The notes: a model not told the origin generated them from the letters alone. 64,000 bases of DNA from JACKAQ01 sp965227145 (GCA_965227145.1 OZ245730.1:1736001-1800000), one strand, 5' to 3'. Positions 16,935 through 27,772 are shown, counted from the first letter of the stretch. Numbers and translations are program-made.

Positions 16935-17627
16935 AGCTTTTACCGCTTTCTGTCGTTTCACCGGTCTTGATTAATAAGCGTCTGCACAGTTCTATTTTAG
17001 GAATATGGAAATTATCACAGCTTTCATCTAAATTATATAACTGAGTTACGTGTTTTAGCCTCAGAAGCACAGAAGGACACAAAGGTGTTTTGTAAAAATC
17101 TTAAATGATAATATAATAAGAAAAGGTTGCTGTAATATTTCTTCCTGATTCTACGTGTCACTGTGCCAATTACAGTTTATGCTTAACATCTTTTTAATTG
17201 AATTGGTTTTGTATGATGGTATTTTTTTATGTTTCCAAGTACTGGTTTAAGTTACAGTAACTTTTCGTCTGGTGCAAGTGGTGGTTTTTTGTCTTTTCGA
17301 GGGGGTAGAAATGTCCGGTTTATTTATCCGTGAATTGAGTTGGGAATACGGTTTGTTGATAAAACAAGGCGCTTTTTTGTTTTAACCGCAATTGAAACAA
17401 ATTTTCGGGGATTGTTGATGATTCATTAGAACTTAACAGCCTCGTCTGCTCAGCTAACTAAGCACCTCAGTTTGCCATACATCATTATCGCTAAAGTACG
17501 AATATTTTGATTCGATAATTACACCCAATAACAGTTTGCAGTTTTTTTGCAGATTTTCCTAAATAACCGGATGCTTTCCGGCTATTGTATTAATAAACAG
17601 CATAATTTTATTTTACCTTATTCAGGG
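16935..17627. other. long intergenic region
   Basis: 693 bp between the divergent khpA and outer-membrane-protein genes. A degenerate copy of the widespread CACAGAAGGACACAAAGG-type sequence lies at about 17067. Otherwise AT-rich, with no gene supported. Confidence 0.5.
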
Positions 17628-18413
17628 ATGAATATGTTATATCGAACGTTACACTTTTTGCTTTTAGGCTGCTCCACATTTCTGTTTGCCCAAACACATC
17701 CGGAGCAATTAATCCAGGATGTGTTTCAATCCGAACTGGTTTATCCGCAGGAAAGCGGTGAATTACAATTTACCATCTCTCCTAACCTACAGAATAGCAG
17801 ACCGGTAAACCTGCTCAGCTCACCGGTTGCGATTGAATATGGTCTCTCAGACAGTTGGCAGATTGAGTTTTCCTGGATGGGATATGTCCATCAGGAAAAT
17901 AGCTTATCCGGAAATATATCCGGACCCGGTGATGTTGAAATTGGAACAAAATGGCGCTTCTTGAGTCCGGGGCATCGCAACATACAGTCGGCGGTTGGGT
18001 TGGATTTGCAACTGCCGACCGGCGGAACTGATGGCATTAATGAAGATGATCCGGCAGTTGAACCCTATGTTATTGCAGCAATGGATTTAAACTGGCTGAA
18101 TGATGCGCATGTATTTACGCAAGTTGGCGGTGAAATATCCCTAACATCAGAAACGGATGATGCGCCCGGTATATTTATGAATAGTGGGATAATTTATCCG
18201 TTCAGAACATTTTGTGTTTCGACAGAACTGAACTGGATAACAGCGGATGAAATTGCAGAAATATATGTTACACCGGGTATCATTAGCACTTATGGTGCGT
18301 ATGAGTTTGGATTTGCTATACCCATCGGTGTGTCATCTCCTGCGGATACATACCGTATCATTGCCCAATTTTCTATAGAATTTTCACTAAATGGTGATGA
18401 AACACCGGATTGA
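17628..18413 (+). CDS. outer-membrane beta-barrel protein (phenol MetA-like family)
   Basis: 261 aa from the ATG at 17628; an ATG at 17634 is better spaced from the AGGG at 17624-17627 and is equally possible. A signal peptide ends LFAQ. The rest is made of alternating amphipathic strands (VAIEYGLSDSWQIEFSW, VEIGTKWRFLS, IQSAVGLDLQLPTGG) like the MetA-pathway/transporter-like barrel family with its typical LQLPTGG turn, and it ends in aromatic-rich strands. Its cargo is unknown. It is 21 bp upstream of a hybrid histidine kinase on the same strand, so the two almost certainly share a transcript. This may couple an envelope sensor or channel with signalling. Confidence 0.8.
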   Translation: MNMLYRTLHFLLLGCSTFLFAQTHPEQLIQDVFQSELVYPQESGELQFTISPNLQNSRPVNLLSSPVAIEYGLSDSWQIEFSWMGYVHQENSLSGNISGPGDVEIGTKWRFLSPGHRNIQSAVGLDLQLPTGGTDGINEDDPAVEPYVIAAMDLNWLNDAHVFTQVGGEISLTSETDDAPGIFMNSGIIYPFRTFCVSTELNWITADEIAEIYVTPGIISTYGAYEFGFAIPIGVSSPADTYRIIAQFSIEFSLNGDETPD

Positions 18414-18434
18414 ATTTTTGGAGTATTGTAAGAT

Positions 18435-20921
18435 ATGAATCTTAAAAAAAAGCTGGTTATTGCATTTCTGGTATTTACAGTTATTAACATTTTAATCAGT
18501 GTTAACAATCATATTTTCCGGGAAGAGGTGATTGGTAATTTAAACCGGATTTCCAACAAACTAATGCCGCGTGTTATGTTGCTTAATGATATTGAAAGCC
18601 ATTGCATGCGAATGATGGAATCGGTTATCAGCGGTATTCTGATAATTGAAAAAAGCCAGGATGATGCCGTTTTAAGTGAATGGCTTGATGAACAACGCTC
18701 TTCTGACGTGAGTTTGTTTTATATGGATTTTGCACCGGAAGCTTTGAATGAAGACATTGATGAGAGTGATGAAGATGAAGCTTCTGCCCGGGAAATGCTG
18801 ATAGAAGAAATTGCGGAATATCAGGAAACCGCAGGAGAGTTGGATACTTTACTGGCATTATACCGGTCAAATGCTGAAAACGAAACCCAGGTTTTGCACA
18901 TAACCGGTATAAACCTGCATATTGACTCATTGAGAAGTACCATCTCCCGGAAAATTAACCCACAAATATTTCTTCTCACAGGGGACGAGGTTTTAGCGAT
19001 CAAAGAAGAAATCGAGGAAATTGAGGAAGATATCCTTGAATCTATCAACAATGCCATAAACTACGAAAACCGGCTGCTCACCCAGGGCGAAATTCGAGCG
19101 AATCAGTCAACCGAAACAGCATTTTTGATGAACTGGCTTACCATTTTGATCGGGGCGGTTTTGTCTGTGCTTTTGGGGTATTTCTTTGCAACAAGTATAT
19201 CCAAACCGATCAACAAACTGACCGAGGCCTTTTCCGATGTAGGAAACGGGAATTTGAATGCCAAAGTAAGTATTGATTCACAAGATGAATTTGGCATGTT
19301 GGCGTCTTCGTTTAACGCAATGGTAAATGATTTACGGGAAGCCCGCGACAATGCAGAAATAGCAATAAAGGCAAAAACCGATTTTCTGGCAACGATGAGT
19401 CATGAAATCCGAACCCCGATGAATGGGGTCATCGGCATGACCAGCCTGCTTTCTGAAACGCCTTTGGACTGTGAGCAAAAGGAATGTGTAGAAACCATAC
19501 GTGTTAGTGGGGAAACCCTGCTGTCCATAATAAATGATATTCTGGATTTCTCCAAGATAGACTCAGGCAAACTGAGACTTGAGGAACACGATTTTAATCT
19601 TAAAGGTATGGTTGATGAAGTGATAGACCTGTTGGCTCCGTCGATAAAGAACAAAAACCTTGATTTGTTAAATATCATCGAATCCGATGTGCCTGCAATC
19701 TTGCGTGGCGATGCCACCCGTCTCCGGCAGGTTTTGTTTAATCTTGTCGGTAACGCCATCAAGTTTACCGCAGAAGGTGAAATCCTGATATCCATCTCAC
19801 GAGTTGAAATAGACAACAATATTGCAACACTTGAGTTTTCTATCAAGGATACGGGAATTGGCATAACCGACAGTCAGATTACCAAAATTTTTGATGCCTT
19901 TGTGCAAGCAGATTCATCGATTAACAGGCGTTTTGGTGGCAGCGGTTTGGGATTGGCAATCTGCTCCAAATTGGTCCAGCTAATGGGCGGAAATATCGGT
20001 GTTAAGAGTGCACCGGGTATCGGTTCTGTCTTTACTTTTAGCGTTCAGATGACGGTGGTATCTCAGGATCAACCGGAAGACATTCACATTCCGGACGTAA
20101 TTAAAGGCAAACAGGTTTTGATTGTGGATGATAACCAGACCAATTGCCGTATACTTGCCATGCAATGCAACAAGTGGCAACTTGTACCCCATATCGCAAG
20201 CGATAATACAGCAGCAATGGCAATTGTTGAATCCGGACAGCATTTTGATATTATCCTGATGGATTACCAGATGCCAGACGTTGATGGTGTCACATTAACA
20301 GAACAGATATGGCAATATAGTAAACGATCCATTCCTACTATATTATTGAGTTCACTGGATATATCTTCGGAAATTTCCCGTTTTCTGGACAATGCTAACA
20401 CCGACTTTGTTCAAAAGCCTATTAAGATGGACAGGTTGTATACTGCGTTGAAGCTTATGTTGAGCAGGAAGAAATCTATCATCCGCAAAAAAAGTATACA
20501 ACCCGTAACGCTTGATACCCATTTATTTGAGAAGTATCCATTAAAAATTCTGGTTGCGGAAGACAATCAAATTAATCAAAAACTGATTCTGAGAATCCTG
20601 TCAAAAATGGGATACAATGCGGATCTGGTGAGCAACGGACTGGAAGTATTGGAAGCTATACAGCGGCAACAATACGATCTGGTGTTAATGGATGTTCAGA
20701 TGCCGGAAATGGATGGCATTGAAGCGACGCGTCAAATCCGAAATGATACCGCGTTTGATTCCCTGAGAATTGTTGCTTTGACAGCCAACGCTCTTGAGGG
20801 CGACCGGGAAAAATGTTTGAACGCCGGTATGAATGATTATTTGAGCAAACCGTTCAAGTTTGATGAGTTCCAGCATAAAATTGTTATGCAATCTGAGTCG
20901 GATGGCTCTCAGGTTACCTGA
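18435..20921 (+). CDS. hybrid sensor histidine kinase with two receiver domains
   Basis: 828 aa. TM1 at about 7-24, a periplasmic helical sensor at about 25-230 (acidic, with EEIEEIEEDI), TM2 at 232-254, HAMP at about 255-305, and HisKA with His323 in ATMSHEIRTPMNGVIGM. HATPase_c follows with NLVGNAIKFT, DTGIGI and GGSGLGLAI. Then come REC1 (VLIVDDNQTN, phosphoacceptor Asp in ILMDYQMPDVDG) and REC2 (ILVAEDNQIN, Asp in VLMDVQMPEMDG, Lys in YLSKPF). The arrangement resembles BarA-type hybrid kinases but without a C-terminal Hpt domain, so phosphate must pass to a separate Hpt protein. It sits in tandem with the upstream outer-membrane barrel gene, a likely partner or input component. Confidence 0.95.
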   Translation: MNLKKKLVIAFLVFTVINILISVNNHIFREEVIGNLNRISNKLMPRVMLLNDIESHCMRMMESVISGILIIEKSQDDAVLSEWLDEQRSSDVSLFYMDFAPEALNEDIDESDEDEASAREMLIEEIAEYQETAGELDTLLALYRSNAENETQVLHITGINLHIDSLRSTISRKINPQIFLLTGDEVLAIKEEIEEIEEDILESINNAINYENRLLTQGEIRANQSTETAFLMNWLTILIGAVLSVLLGYFFATSISKPINKLTEAFSDVGNGNLNAKVSIDSQDEFGMLASSFNAMVNDLREARDNAEIAIKAKTDFLATMSHEIRTPMNGVIGMTSLLSETPLDCEQKECVETIRVSGETLLSIINDILDFSKIDSGKLRLEEHDFNLKGMVDEVIDLLAPSIKNKNLDLLNIIESDVPAILRGDATRLRQVLFNLVGNAIKFTAEGEILISISRVEIDNNIATLEFSIKDTGIGITDSQITKIFDAFVQADSSINRRFGGSGLGLAICSKLVQLMGGNIGVKSAPGIGSVFTFSVQMTVVSQDQPEDIHIPDVIKGKQVLIVDDNQTNCRILAMQCNKWQLVPHIASDNTAAMAIVESGQHFDIILMDYQMPDVDGVTLTEQIWQYSKRSIPTILLSSLDISSEISRFLDNANTDFVQKPIKMDRLYTALKLMLSRKKSIIRKKSIQPVTLDTHLFEKYPLKILVAEDNQINQKLILRILSKMGYNADLVSNGLEVLEAIQRQQYDLVLMDVQMPEMDGIEATRQIRNDTAFDSLRIVALTANALEGDREKCLNAGMNDYLSKPFKFDEFQHKIVMQSESDGSQVT

Positions 20922-21173
20922 CCCTGATAGGGCATATTAAGTCACTTAACCTACCACAATACCCATTTGTTGGTGCTGATGTAGTGTTACTTTTTGATAG
21001 ATCATACAAAATTCAGATGCTTCGTCATTGTCCCGCTGCAAATCGGTTCCTTCAGAAAAGGGAGCAACTATTGCCAATCCAAAGCATGACAACGTGGTTA
21101 TTTTGTGGAATCCAAGCTTGCCGGGAACGAAGAATCTCGTCATTTAATCACTCAATACCTACCATTACCGTGC

Positions 21174-22085
21174 CTATTTTTGGTAAACCGGAAATTGGAT
21201 TGCCAGTGCAGCATTATCCGGGAGCGCGCGATAAATGGCTCTCGCATCTTCTCTATCGAGAACAAGATGTATCTTCAATGGATGGTTGGGGGTTTCCAGT
21301 CGCCATATTGCTGCAACCGCTCGTTGTGATTCGGAAAATACCTGAGACAATGTAAATAAGCAATGCTCAATTTTTCCGTAAAATGATGCCGGTTGAGATT
21401 GGCTGATCCGGATATACAAATTCCCGGAAAATTCCAATTGATAAAAAACATCATCTTTTTCCGGAGCGACCGGCTGGGTATCGTTCAGGTTTGCTTCTAT
21501 TGTATCTTTTGGCGCTTTTTTGATGATTACCGGTGTTTTTTCTGTTGTAGAATAGGACTGTTGTAATATAAATGGATTGGCGAGCCATTGCATAAATGCG
21601 CTATATTGGCTGATGTGAGGGAAATTATTACCAATTTCCGCTTCCTTTATTTCTGATTCCCGCAACTTCACACCAAGAACCTCCAGCCATAGCCGGTTAT
21701 TTTGTAAATCGATACACAGTGAAATGGAGTCATTTCCGGATAATTTCATCCGCGCGTTCCAAAAGGCTTCCTTATGCGTTAACTCCTTTAGTTGTCGCAG
21801 GATCTGATGATCGATAGCGGTTTCAGACGGATTACCCGTGTTTTGCTGCAGTACGTGGGTTTGCGCTGACGGGTTTTCAGGTTGAAAAAATCCATCTGCC
21901 GGATTTACAATAGGCAACAGGATTACCCAAATGAACCCGACAAAAACGGGTGCCAACAGTGGCACTAAAAAAGCAATTTTCAAACGATTGTCCGGGAACC
22001 TGTTTCGAAAAAAAGTGCGTTTAGTAGATAAACACTTTTGAACCCGGTTGTAAATTACGGTAAACACTGTATAAGTCCTCATCAT
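21174..22085 (-). CDS. membrane-anchored protein of unknown function
   Basis: 303 aa from the ATG at 22085, overlapping the end of the upstream L,D-transpeptidase gene by 65 bp. One hydrophobic helix at about 36-61 (KIAFLVPLLAPVFVGFIWV) is followed by a periplasmic region of mixed character with no motif I recognise. The overlap suggests translational coupling to the transpeptidase, so a role in the same envelope process is likely but unproven. The true start could be a downstream GTG within the overlap (residue 7). Nothing else in the window resembles it. Confidence 0.65.
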   Translation of the reverse strand: MMRTYTVFTVIYNRVQKCLSTKRTFFRNRFPDNRLKIAFLVPLLAPVFVGFIWVILLPIVNPADGFFQPENPSAQTHVLQQNTGNPSETAIDHQILRQLKELTHKEAFWNARMKLSGNDSISLCIDLQNNRLWLEVLGVKLRESEIKEAEIGNNFPHISQYSAFMQWLANPFILQQSYSTTEKTPVIIKKAPKDTIEANLNDTQPVAPEKDDVFYQLEFSGNLYIRISQSQPASFYGKIEHCLFTLSQVFSESQRAVAAIWRLETPNHPLKIHLVLDREDARAIYRALPDNAALAIQFPVYQK

Positions 22086-22758
22086 TAAGCCGGACGCATC
22101 CGTGAGTTACCGGCAAGCCTAAAAAGCGTTTATATAAGGTACCGTGGATCAGGTAGCCATGCCCGATTGACAGCGCATAATCACCCAGCACACCCTGGGC
22201 AAACCGTTCCGCGGCATTTGGCGGTGGAACAGGCTTACCGTCCTCAATAAACGCCCAGTCCGGCATTCGCCAAATGGGCGATGTTAATTTGTTTTGCACC
22301 TGAAACATGCCGCGAGGTGTTTTGAAAATCCATTCCCGTTGGTCGTGGCTTTTGAGCAGAATGTAGCTACCGGTCGAGCAAAGCCCTTCACGAATGGTTT
22401 CACTGCCTTTTTTCAGATAAAAGTAATTGTCCATTGTATTGACGATCAGATACGGCCTATTCGGTGTTAATCGTTGTATTCTTTTTTCGAATACAGCAAT
22501 GCGTTTTTGTTTGACAACAATTTCTTTGCGAATGCTGTTTTCATCCGAAACGGGACCTGTAAGGGGCTGGGTGGGGCTTAAATAAAACAACATTTCCCGT
22601 AATGGATAAGCAAATGCAATGACTATTATTAGCAAACAAATGCCACAACCGGTGCCGTAAAGCATCATTTTTCCAATTCCAACCGGATTGGCTGAACGGG
22701 ATTCGATGGATATGGGTAATGGGTTTTCCGGGTTAACCGGACTGATATTTTCTAACAT
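22021..22758 (-). CDS. L,D-transpeptidase (YkuD domain)
   Basis: 245 aa. A TM helix at about 34-52 anchors it in the inner membrane, a short coiled coil follows (75-100), then a YkuD catalytic domain at about 102-245. The catalytic motif is complete: His205 in YLIHGTLYKRF, and His219-Gly-Cys221 in VTHGCVRLND. These enzymes make 3-3 peptidoglycan cross-links or attach proteins to peptidoglycan. It lies 36 bp downstream of a second, frameshifted L,D-transpeptidase and overlaps the next gene, so it is the middle part of a minus-strand envelope cluster. Confidence 0.92.
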   Translation of the reverse strand: MLENISPVNPENPLPISIESRSANPVGIGKMMLYGTGCGICLLIIVIAFAYPLREMLFYLSPTQPLTGPVSDENSIRKEIVVKQKRIAVFEKRIQRLTPNRPYLIVNTMDNYFYLKKGSETIREGLCSTGSYILLKSHDQREWIFKTPRGMFQVQNKLTSPIWRMPDWAFIEDGKPVPPPNAAERFAQGVLGDYALSIGHGYLIHGTLYKRFLGLPVTHGCVRLNDEDLYSVYRNLQPGSKVFIY

Positions 22759-22794
22759 TTTTTTACTATTTCCATGTTCCGATGGTGCAAATTT

Positions 22795-23948
22795 TCAATT
22801 TACAGCCAGATTAATTTCAGAGAAATACGCGCTCATCGGTTTGAGCGAACCGACGATTACGATTGTCGTACCGACCCGGGCTTTTTGAAACACCTGATCC
22901 ATATCGGTGTTTGTCAGGGCGATGCACCCGTCTGTCCAGTGGAACCCTTTGCCACCGTCCCCATGAACTTCGATGAGTCCGCCGATCTGTGCTTTTTGTG
23001 ACAAAACCCCGGTCGATTTTGCCGCACTAAATCTCCGGCGATCCAATTCGTTCGGATAGTTGATTAGCAAAGCCTTGTAATATCTTGTTTGCGACCCGGA
23101 TTTTTTGTTGCTAATGCTGTAAATACCTTCTGGCGTTTTCCGGTCTCCGCGCTGAATTTTATCACCCATCCAGTTGGGTCCCATTTCGATCGGAGCAGTA
23201 AACACCAATTTTCCGGCATTGTAGATGTTGCACGACAGCCCATTTTGTCAATAATGATTACATTCTCTCGATTGCGTTTTGACTGGTTTATGGCGTCTTT
23301 AACCCACATTTGCCATTGTGCAAGACCTGCGAAATATCCGGTTAATTGTTTTTCCAATGCCGTTATAGACTGATCGATGAATGCCTCGCTTTTAACCAAC
23401 CGGGATTGGGCAACGGTGTTTTCACCCCGGTCAATGGCTGATGTTGCTTCGTTGAGCAGTAACCCGCTTTGACCCAGATTTTTTTTGATTTGCCTGCTTA
23501 ATGGCAGATTGCCATACTGCTTTTCAAAAAGCCGGATTTTCCGGGAAATCCGTGACAATTGTTTGTTAACCGTTTCTATAATGGATTGTTTGCGATGTAT
23601 GCTGCTTTTTCCGGCTATTTCAGCATGCGATGCGGCAGTGGACAGCGTCTGGATCACGTTTGAATAATCCCGTTGCCAGAACCATTTTTGATTTTCCAGT
23701 TTCCAAAGCTCCATCGCTTTCTGCCATTCGGATTCGGCCATCTGCAATTCATCAGGTGCATATTGATGCGCCTGAAAATCCCGGGCAACACGCATCGCAG
23801 CCTGATACTGGTTAACCGCCGTGACTGGCGGATCGGTTGCCGGAACCTGCAGAAATATCATGCCCAGGGAGAAGGCGACGCTTCCGCCGAGAATCCAAAA
23901 CCACATCCAATTGCCTGTTTTCAATTTGACCATTTGACCAGCATACAT
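22795..23948 (-). CDS. L,D-transpeptidase, broken by 1-nt frameshift
   Basis: Two overlapping frames form one gene of about 384 codons if one A is restored in the run at 23243-23246 (TTTT on the plus strand). Across that point IIIDK continues into NGLSCNIYNAGKLVFTA, a normal YkuD N-terminus. The ATG at 23948 is chosen because the terminator at 23986-24023 lies in the upstream extension; 23933 is an alternative. The N-terminal TM helix (WMWFWILGGSVAFSLGMIF) and coiled coil resemble the lipoprotein encoded upstream. The YkuD domain has VHGDGGKGFHWTDGCIALTN, so His and Cys are present. As sequenced, the first frame ends early and the catalytic domain lacks a proper start. Either a base-calling error in a homopolymer or a real mutation. 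Confidence 0.85.
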
Positions 23949-23985
23949 TGATAAAATTTGATGATCGAAAAAATGATTTGTCCAG

Positions 23986-24023
23986 AAAAAAAGCCCCGGC
24001 CGCAATTCGCGGACCGGAGCTTT
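23986..24023 (-). terminator. rho-independent terminator
   Basis: Read on the minus strand, AAAGCTCCGG-T-CCGC pairs with GCGG-CCGGGGCTTT around a GAATT loop and runs into a T tract. It follows the lipoprotein stop at 24072 and precedes the L,D-transpeptidase start, so it ends or attenuates the transcript between them. Confidence 0.88.
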
Positions 24024-24071
24024 ATAAAACCAGTGTCAAAGTTCTTTTATGTTTAGCTTTAGGTGCTTCCC

Positions 24072-24704
24072 TTAGTTCAGCGATGCATTCCGGTTTACTT
24101 TGCCACTACCACTGTGTTTGGCGATAGCCACATTCAACTCATTCTGGATTTCGAGCACTTTTTGTTTTCCTGCTGTCAATTTATCGTAAGCCGCAAGAAA
24201 ATCACCTGAATCAACCAGCGTTGTGACCTGGATTAAAGAATTTTCCAAATCGACCAGTTCCGCTTCCATTGCCTGCAGTGCTGCTTTTCCTTCCTTGCCT
24301 TTTGGCGCCTGAGCAATTAAGTCGCGGGTTTCCTGAATCTCGGTTTTGAGAAAATCTGTTAATTCTGCCACATCCGATTGAAAGCGCGCTTTCATGGCTT
24401 CCGTTTCCTGAGTCATGTTATTAGCCATTCCCATGGCTTGGCTCAATTGGCGGTTCGCTTTTTCGTAGCTGCGGGACATGAAAAATTTGGCGTTTTGAGC
24501 CTCAATTTCTGCCATAGCACTGTTCATGCTATCCATTACAGCGTTGAAATCTTCAGGCATATATCGCTGTGCTTCAGCCTGCTTTGCCGCTTCGATGGCT
24601 GTTTGCGTTGCGGTCAATTGTTCTTGAGGAACTTTTGAACAAGCACCCAGTACAACCAGCATTAACACGGCACACAATCCAGTCATCAAAATATTGCGCT
24701 TCAT
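24072..24704 (-). CDS. coiled-coil lipoprotein (DUF4398-like)
   Basis: 210 aa with a lipoprotein signal ending LVVLGAC, so Cys22 is the lipidated residue. The rest is almost wholly helical. The segment about 35-95 (AEAQRYMPEDFNAVMDSM, SYEKANRQLSQAM) parallels the YAPDELQMAESEWQKAM and DYSNVIQTLSTA segment in the downstream L,D-transpeptidase. This suggests a shared module of the DUF4398 type that is found in OmpA-family partners. Placement upstream of two transpeptidases, though separated by a terminator, points to an envelope role. A good ribosome site (AAGGAGAAAAT) precedes the ATG. Confidence 0.8.
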   Translation of the reverse strand: MKRNILMTGLCAVLMLVVLGACSKVPQEQLTATQTAIEAAKQAEAQRYMPEDFNAVMDSMNSAMAEIEAQNAKFFMSRSYEKANRQLSQAMGMANNMTQETEAMKARFQSDVAELTDFLKTEIQETRDLIAQAPKGKEGKAALQAMEAELVDLENSLIQVTTLVDSGDFLAAYDKLTAGKQKVLEIQNELNVAIAKHSGSGKVNRNASLN

Positions 24705-25167
24705 GATAATTTTCTCCTTTCTTAATTATCCACACACGCAAGAAGTTGTTTGCGTCCTATTAGTGAAGACGCAAAACGGATCAATTTAATATGATATTTT
24801 CCGAGAAAGTGAAGAATTAATATTTTCCCTGCAAGTCATCTTATTGCGTGGTGTGCGGGGGAGGGGTTTTATTTATCGCTTCAATTGATTAAAACATAAT
24901 TGGTAATGGCGCTATTTGATTGATAACGCTGATCTCAGATGTTTCGTTTCCCGGCTTGCCGGTGGCTAAGCATCTCGTTTTTAACGCATTTCCCCAATCA
25001 CTCAATATATACTGCTACCAAAAAAAGAAACTCCCGACAGTCGAAAGACCGCCGGGGGATTGGTTTTACAGTCTGGCGTTACGCACTCAATTTTTTGTCG
25101 TCGAGCATAACAGGGAAAGATGGTAAAGTAACTTTTTGACGGATCGTTCAAATTTCAGATGAGCCAA
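24705..25167. other. intergenic
   Basis: 463 bp. No gene supported. The stretch 24935-25010 (TTTCCCGGCTTGCCG, then ATCACTCAATA) resembles the stretch at about 21105-21150, so it is probably a decayed dispersed repeat. Confidence 0.4.
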
Positions 25168-27772
25168 CTATTTTTTATCCAACACCTCACGAACCCTGAT
25201 GGCCAACTGGCTGATATTGAACGGCTTTTGCAAAAATTCCGCGCCGGTTTCCGGCAATCCGTATCGCACACCGATCTCTTTCGGATACCCGGACATGAAC
25301 AAGGTTCGCATTTTGGGGCGGGTTTTGATCAGCCGGTCATGAATCTGGCGACCGCTCATCCCGGGCATCACGAGGTCTGTGAGCAACAGGTGGATATTGG
25401 CGCTGTGTTGCCGGGCAATCCGGATCGCTTCGTTTCCGCCACTGGTATCCATCACCGTGTAGCCGCACATTTGCAGGATTTGCCGGATCAATAGCCGGAC
25501 AGAGCTATCGTTATCAACGATCAAAATCGTTTCTGTTCCGTGCGGGATAACTGCCTGATCCAGCGGGATTTCCGGCGCCGGAGTTGGCTCACCGGCAGCG
25601 GGCAGATAAATTCTGAAAGTGGTACCATGTCCCGGCTGGCTTTCGATTTCGACATGACCGCCGGCATCCCGGATGAAACTGTTAACCATTGCAAGCCCTA
25701 ATCCGGTGCCCATTCCCGGTGCTTTGGTGGTAAAAAACGGCTCAAAAATGTGACCCAACGTGGCTTCGTCCATTCCGTGACCGGAATCGCTGATGGTAAA
25801 TCGCACATATCTGCCCGGCGTTACATCGGGATGGGAGCGGGTGTAAGCCTTATCCAGAACGGTGTTTTGTGTTTCGATTCTGAGCACGCCGCCACCCTGC
25901 ATGGCATCGCGGGCGTTGATCGCCAGGTTGATGACGGCCTGATCAAACTGCCCGCGATCCAGTTTTACCAGATACAGTCCGGCATCTTTTTGGATAACTA
26001 ATTTGATATTATCACCAATCAGTGAGCGCAGCATTCGTTGCAATTCATCCAGCAGCGTGTTGGGATTGGTGACCACCGGCTGATGCACCTGTTTGCGGCT
26101 GAAGCTGAGCAGCTGACTGGTGAGGTTTGCAGCGCGTTCACCGGATTTTTGGATATCCATCAGCAGTTCCCGGTGCGCATTGTCGATGTTCAGAAAATCG
26201 GATAACAGTTCGGTATTGCCAATAATTACGGTCAGCAGGTTATTGAAATCGTGCGCGATGCCGCCGGCCAGTTGACCCAGCGCTTCCATTTTTTGGGATT
26301 GGCGGAATTGCTCTTCCAATTGTTTGATATTGGTAATGTCGCGGGCGATGCAAATCTGACCGGTAACGGTTCCGCGAGCATCGCAAAACGCGCTTTTGGT
26401 GGTGAGGAATCGCCGAACGATATCGGTGGTCGATATCACTTCCTCAAATGTCCGGGTTTCTCCGGGGGCTAACGCCTGCCGGTCGAATTCATTGATGAAC
26501 CACTCATTTTCCGGCGTTTTGAGTTCGCTGTCATTTTTGCCCACGATTTCCGCCGCCGGTTTGCCAAAAAAGCGGGCGCCGGCAGCGTTAATCATCCGGT
26601 AGGTGCCCTGTAAATCCTTTACGAAAATGATGTCTGATGAGCTTTCCAGAATGGTATTCAGCAGGTTATAGTTTTCAATGAGTGCGCTTTCGGCATTTTT
26701 TCGGTTGGTAATATCCCGGATTGCCGCAGTTACGACCAGGCCATCACTGGTTTTGAGCGGGCTCAGGCAAATATCCACCGGGAATTCCGTGCCGTTTTTT
26801 GTGCAACCCGGACAGGTTGAGACCGGCACCCATCGGGCGTGTTTTTGGGATGTTAAAAAATTGGCTGCGATGGTGGACATGTGTTGTGCGGAAACGTTCG
26901 GGCATCAGGGTTTCCAGCGGTTTGCCGATCAACTCGCCGCGTTGATAGCCAAATAGCTTTTCCGTTTGCCGGTTGATAATCTGGATCAGCCCGTTTTGAT
27001 CCGTGATGACCATCGCGTCCGGCGCGGATTCCAGCAAATTCCGGTATTTCGCTTCGATTTGCCGGCGCTGTTCATTCTCAATTTTTAGTGCGATATTGGC
27101 TTTTTCAAGATCCCGGGTTCGCTCAGCCACTTTATTTTCGAGCTGTTCATTCAGGTGTTTTAATTCTGCTTTAACCTGCTTTAATGCCGGCGTTTCGAGA
27201 ATCTCGCGCATGCCGTTCCGTTGGGCAATCGCAAATTGATGATTTTGGGTAATATCAAAAATTGCGGATGCATTGCTTTCTGCCAACGGATATGCACAGA
27301 GCACCATCATGCGCCGGTCGCGGATGTATTCACCCAGATTTTTTTCGTATCGTGCGAAAACCTCCCGGTATTGCGAATTGATCCACAATTCTTCCGAAGC
27401 GACCCGTAACCCGGAATAGCCGTTTGCCAACGCCTGCTCCGCTTTTTGACGCCATTTGCGAATAATTTGCCGGGGCTGAAAGTTGTCTTTGTCCGGATAC
27501 CATTGCGAATACAGCAAAATTTCCAACTCGCCGGATGAGATATATTTATCCCAATCCGGAATAATTTCCCTGATTTCCTGATTTATTGCGGGGTCGGGTT
27601 GGTTTTTTGTGATCCAGATGCAGCATTCATTGTTTTGCAAACCATCCCTCAAATAGGGAATAAATATATCCAGCAGATCTTGTGAGCTTTCATAAAAATG
27701 ACAGAAATGCGTTCCCCAGGGCAAGTTGGCCACTGCCGGCAGGGTTGCTTTCTTTTTGTCAAATGAAGTCAT
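25168..27772 (-). CDS. MEDS/PAS hybrid histidine kinase, frameshifted
   Basis: Two overlapping frames make one 867-codon gene if one A is removed from the run of six at 26795-26800 (T on the plus strand). Then GLNLSGLHK continues into NGTEFPVDICLSPL, the usual PAS sequence. The ATG at 27772 has AAGGAAGG upstream. Order: MEDS (DcmR-type) sensory domain at about 14-170 (WGTHFCHFYES), coiled coil, PAS1 (interrupted near residue 325), PAS2 at about 365-480, HisKA with His507 in GGIAHDFNNLL, HATPase_c (DSGHGM, GTGLGLAMV), and a C-terminal REC with Asp in LLLTDLVMPGMSG. The protein has no TM helix, so it is cytoplasmic. As read, the kinase half lacks its own start. Sequencing error or true mutation cannot be told apart here. 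Confidence 0.88.
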
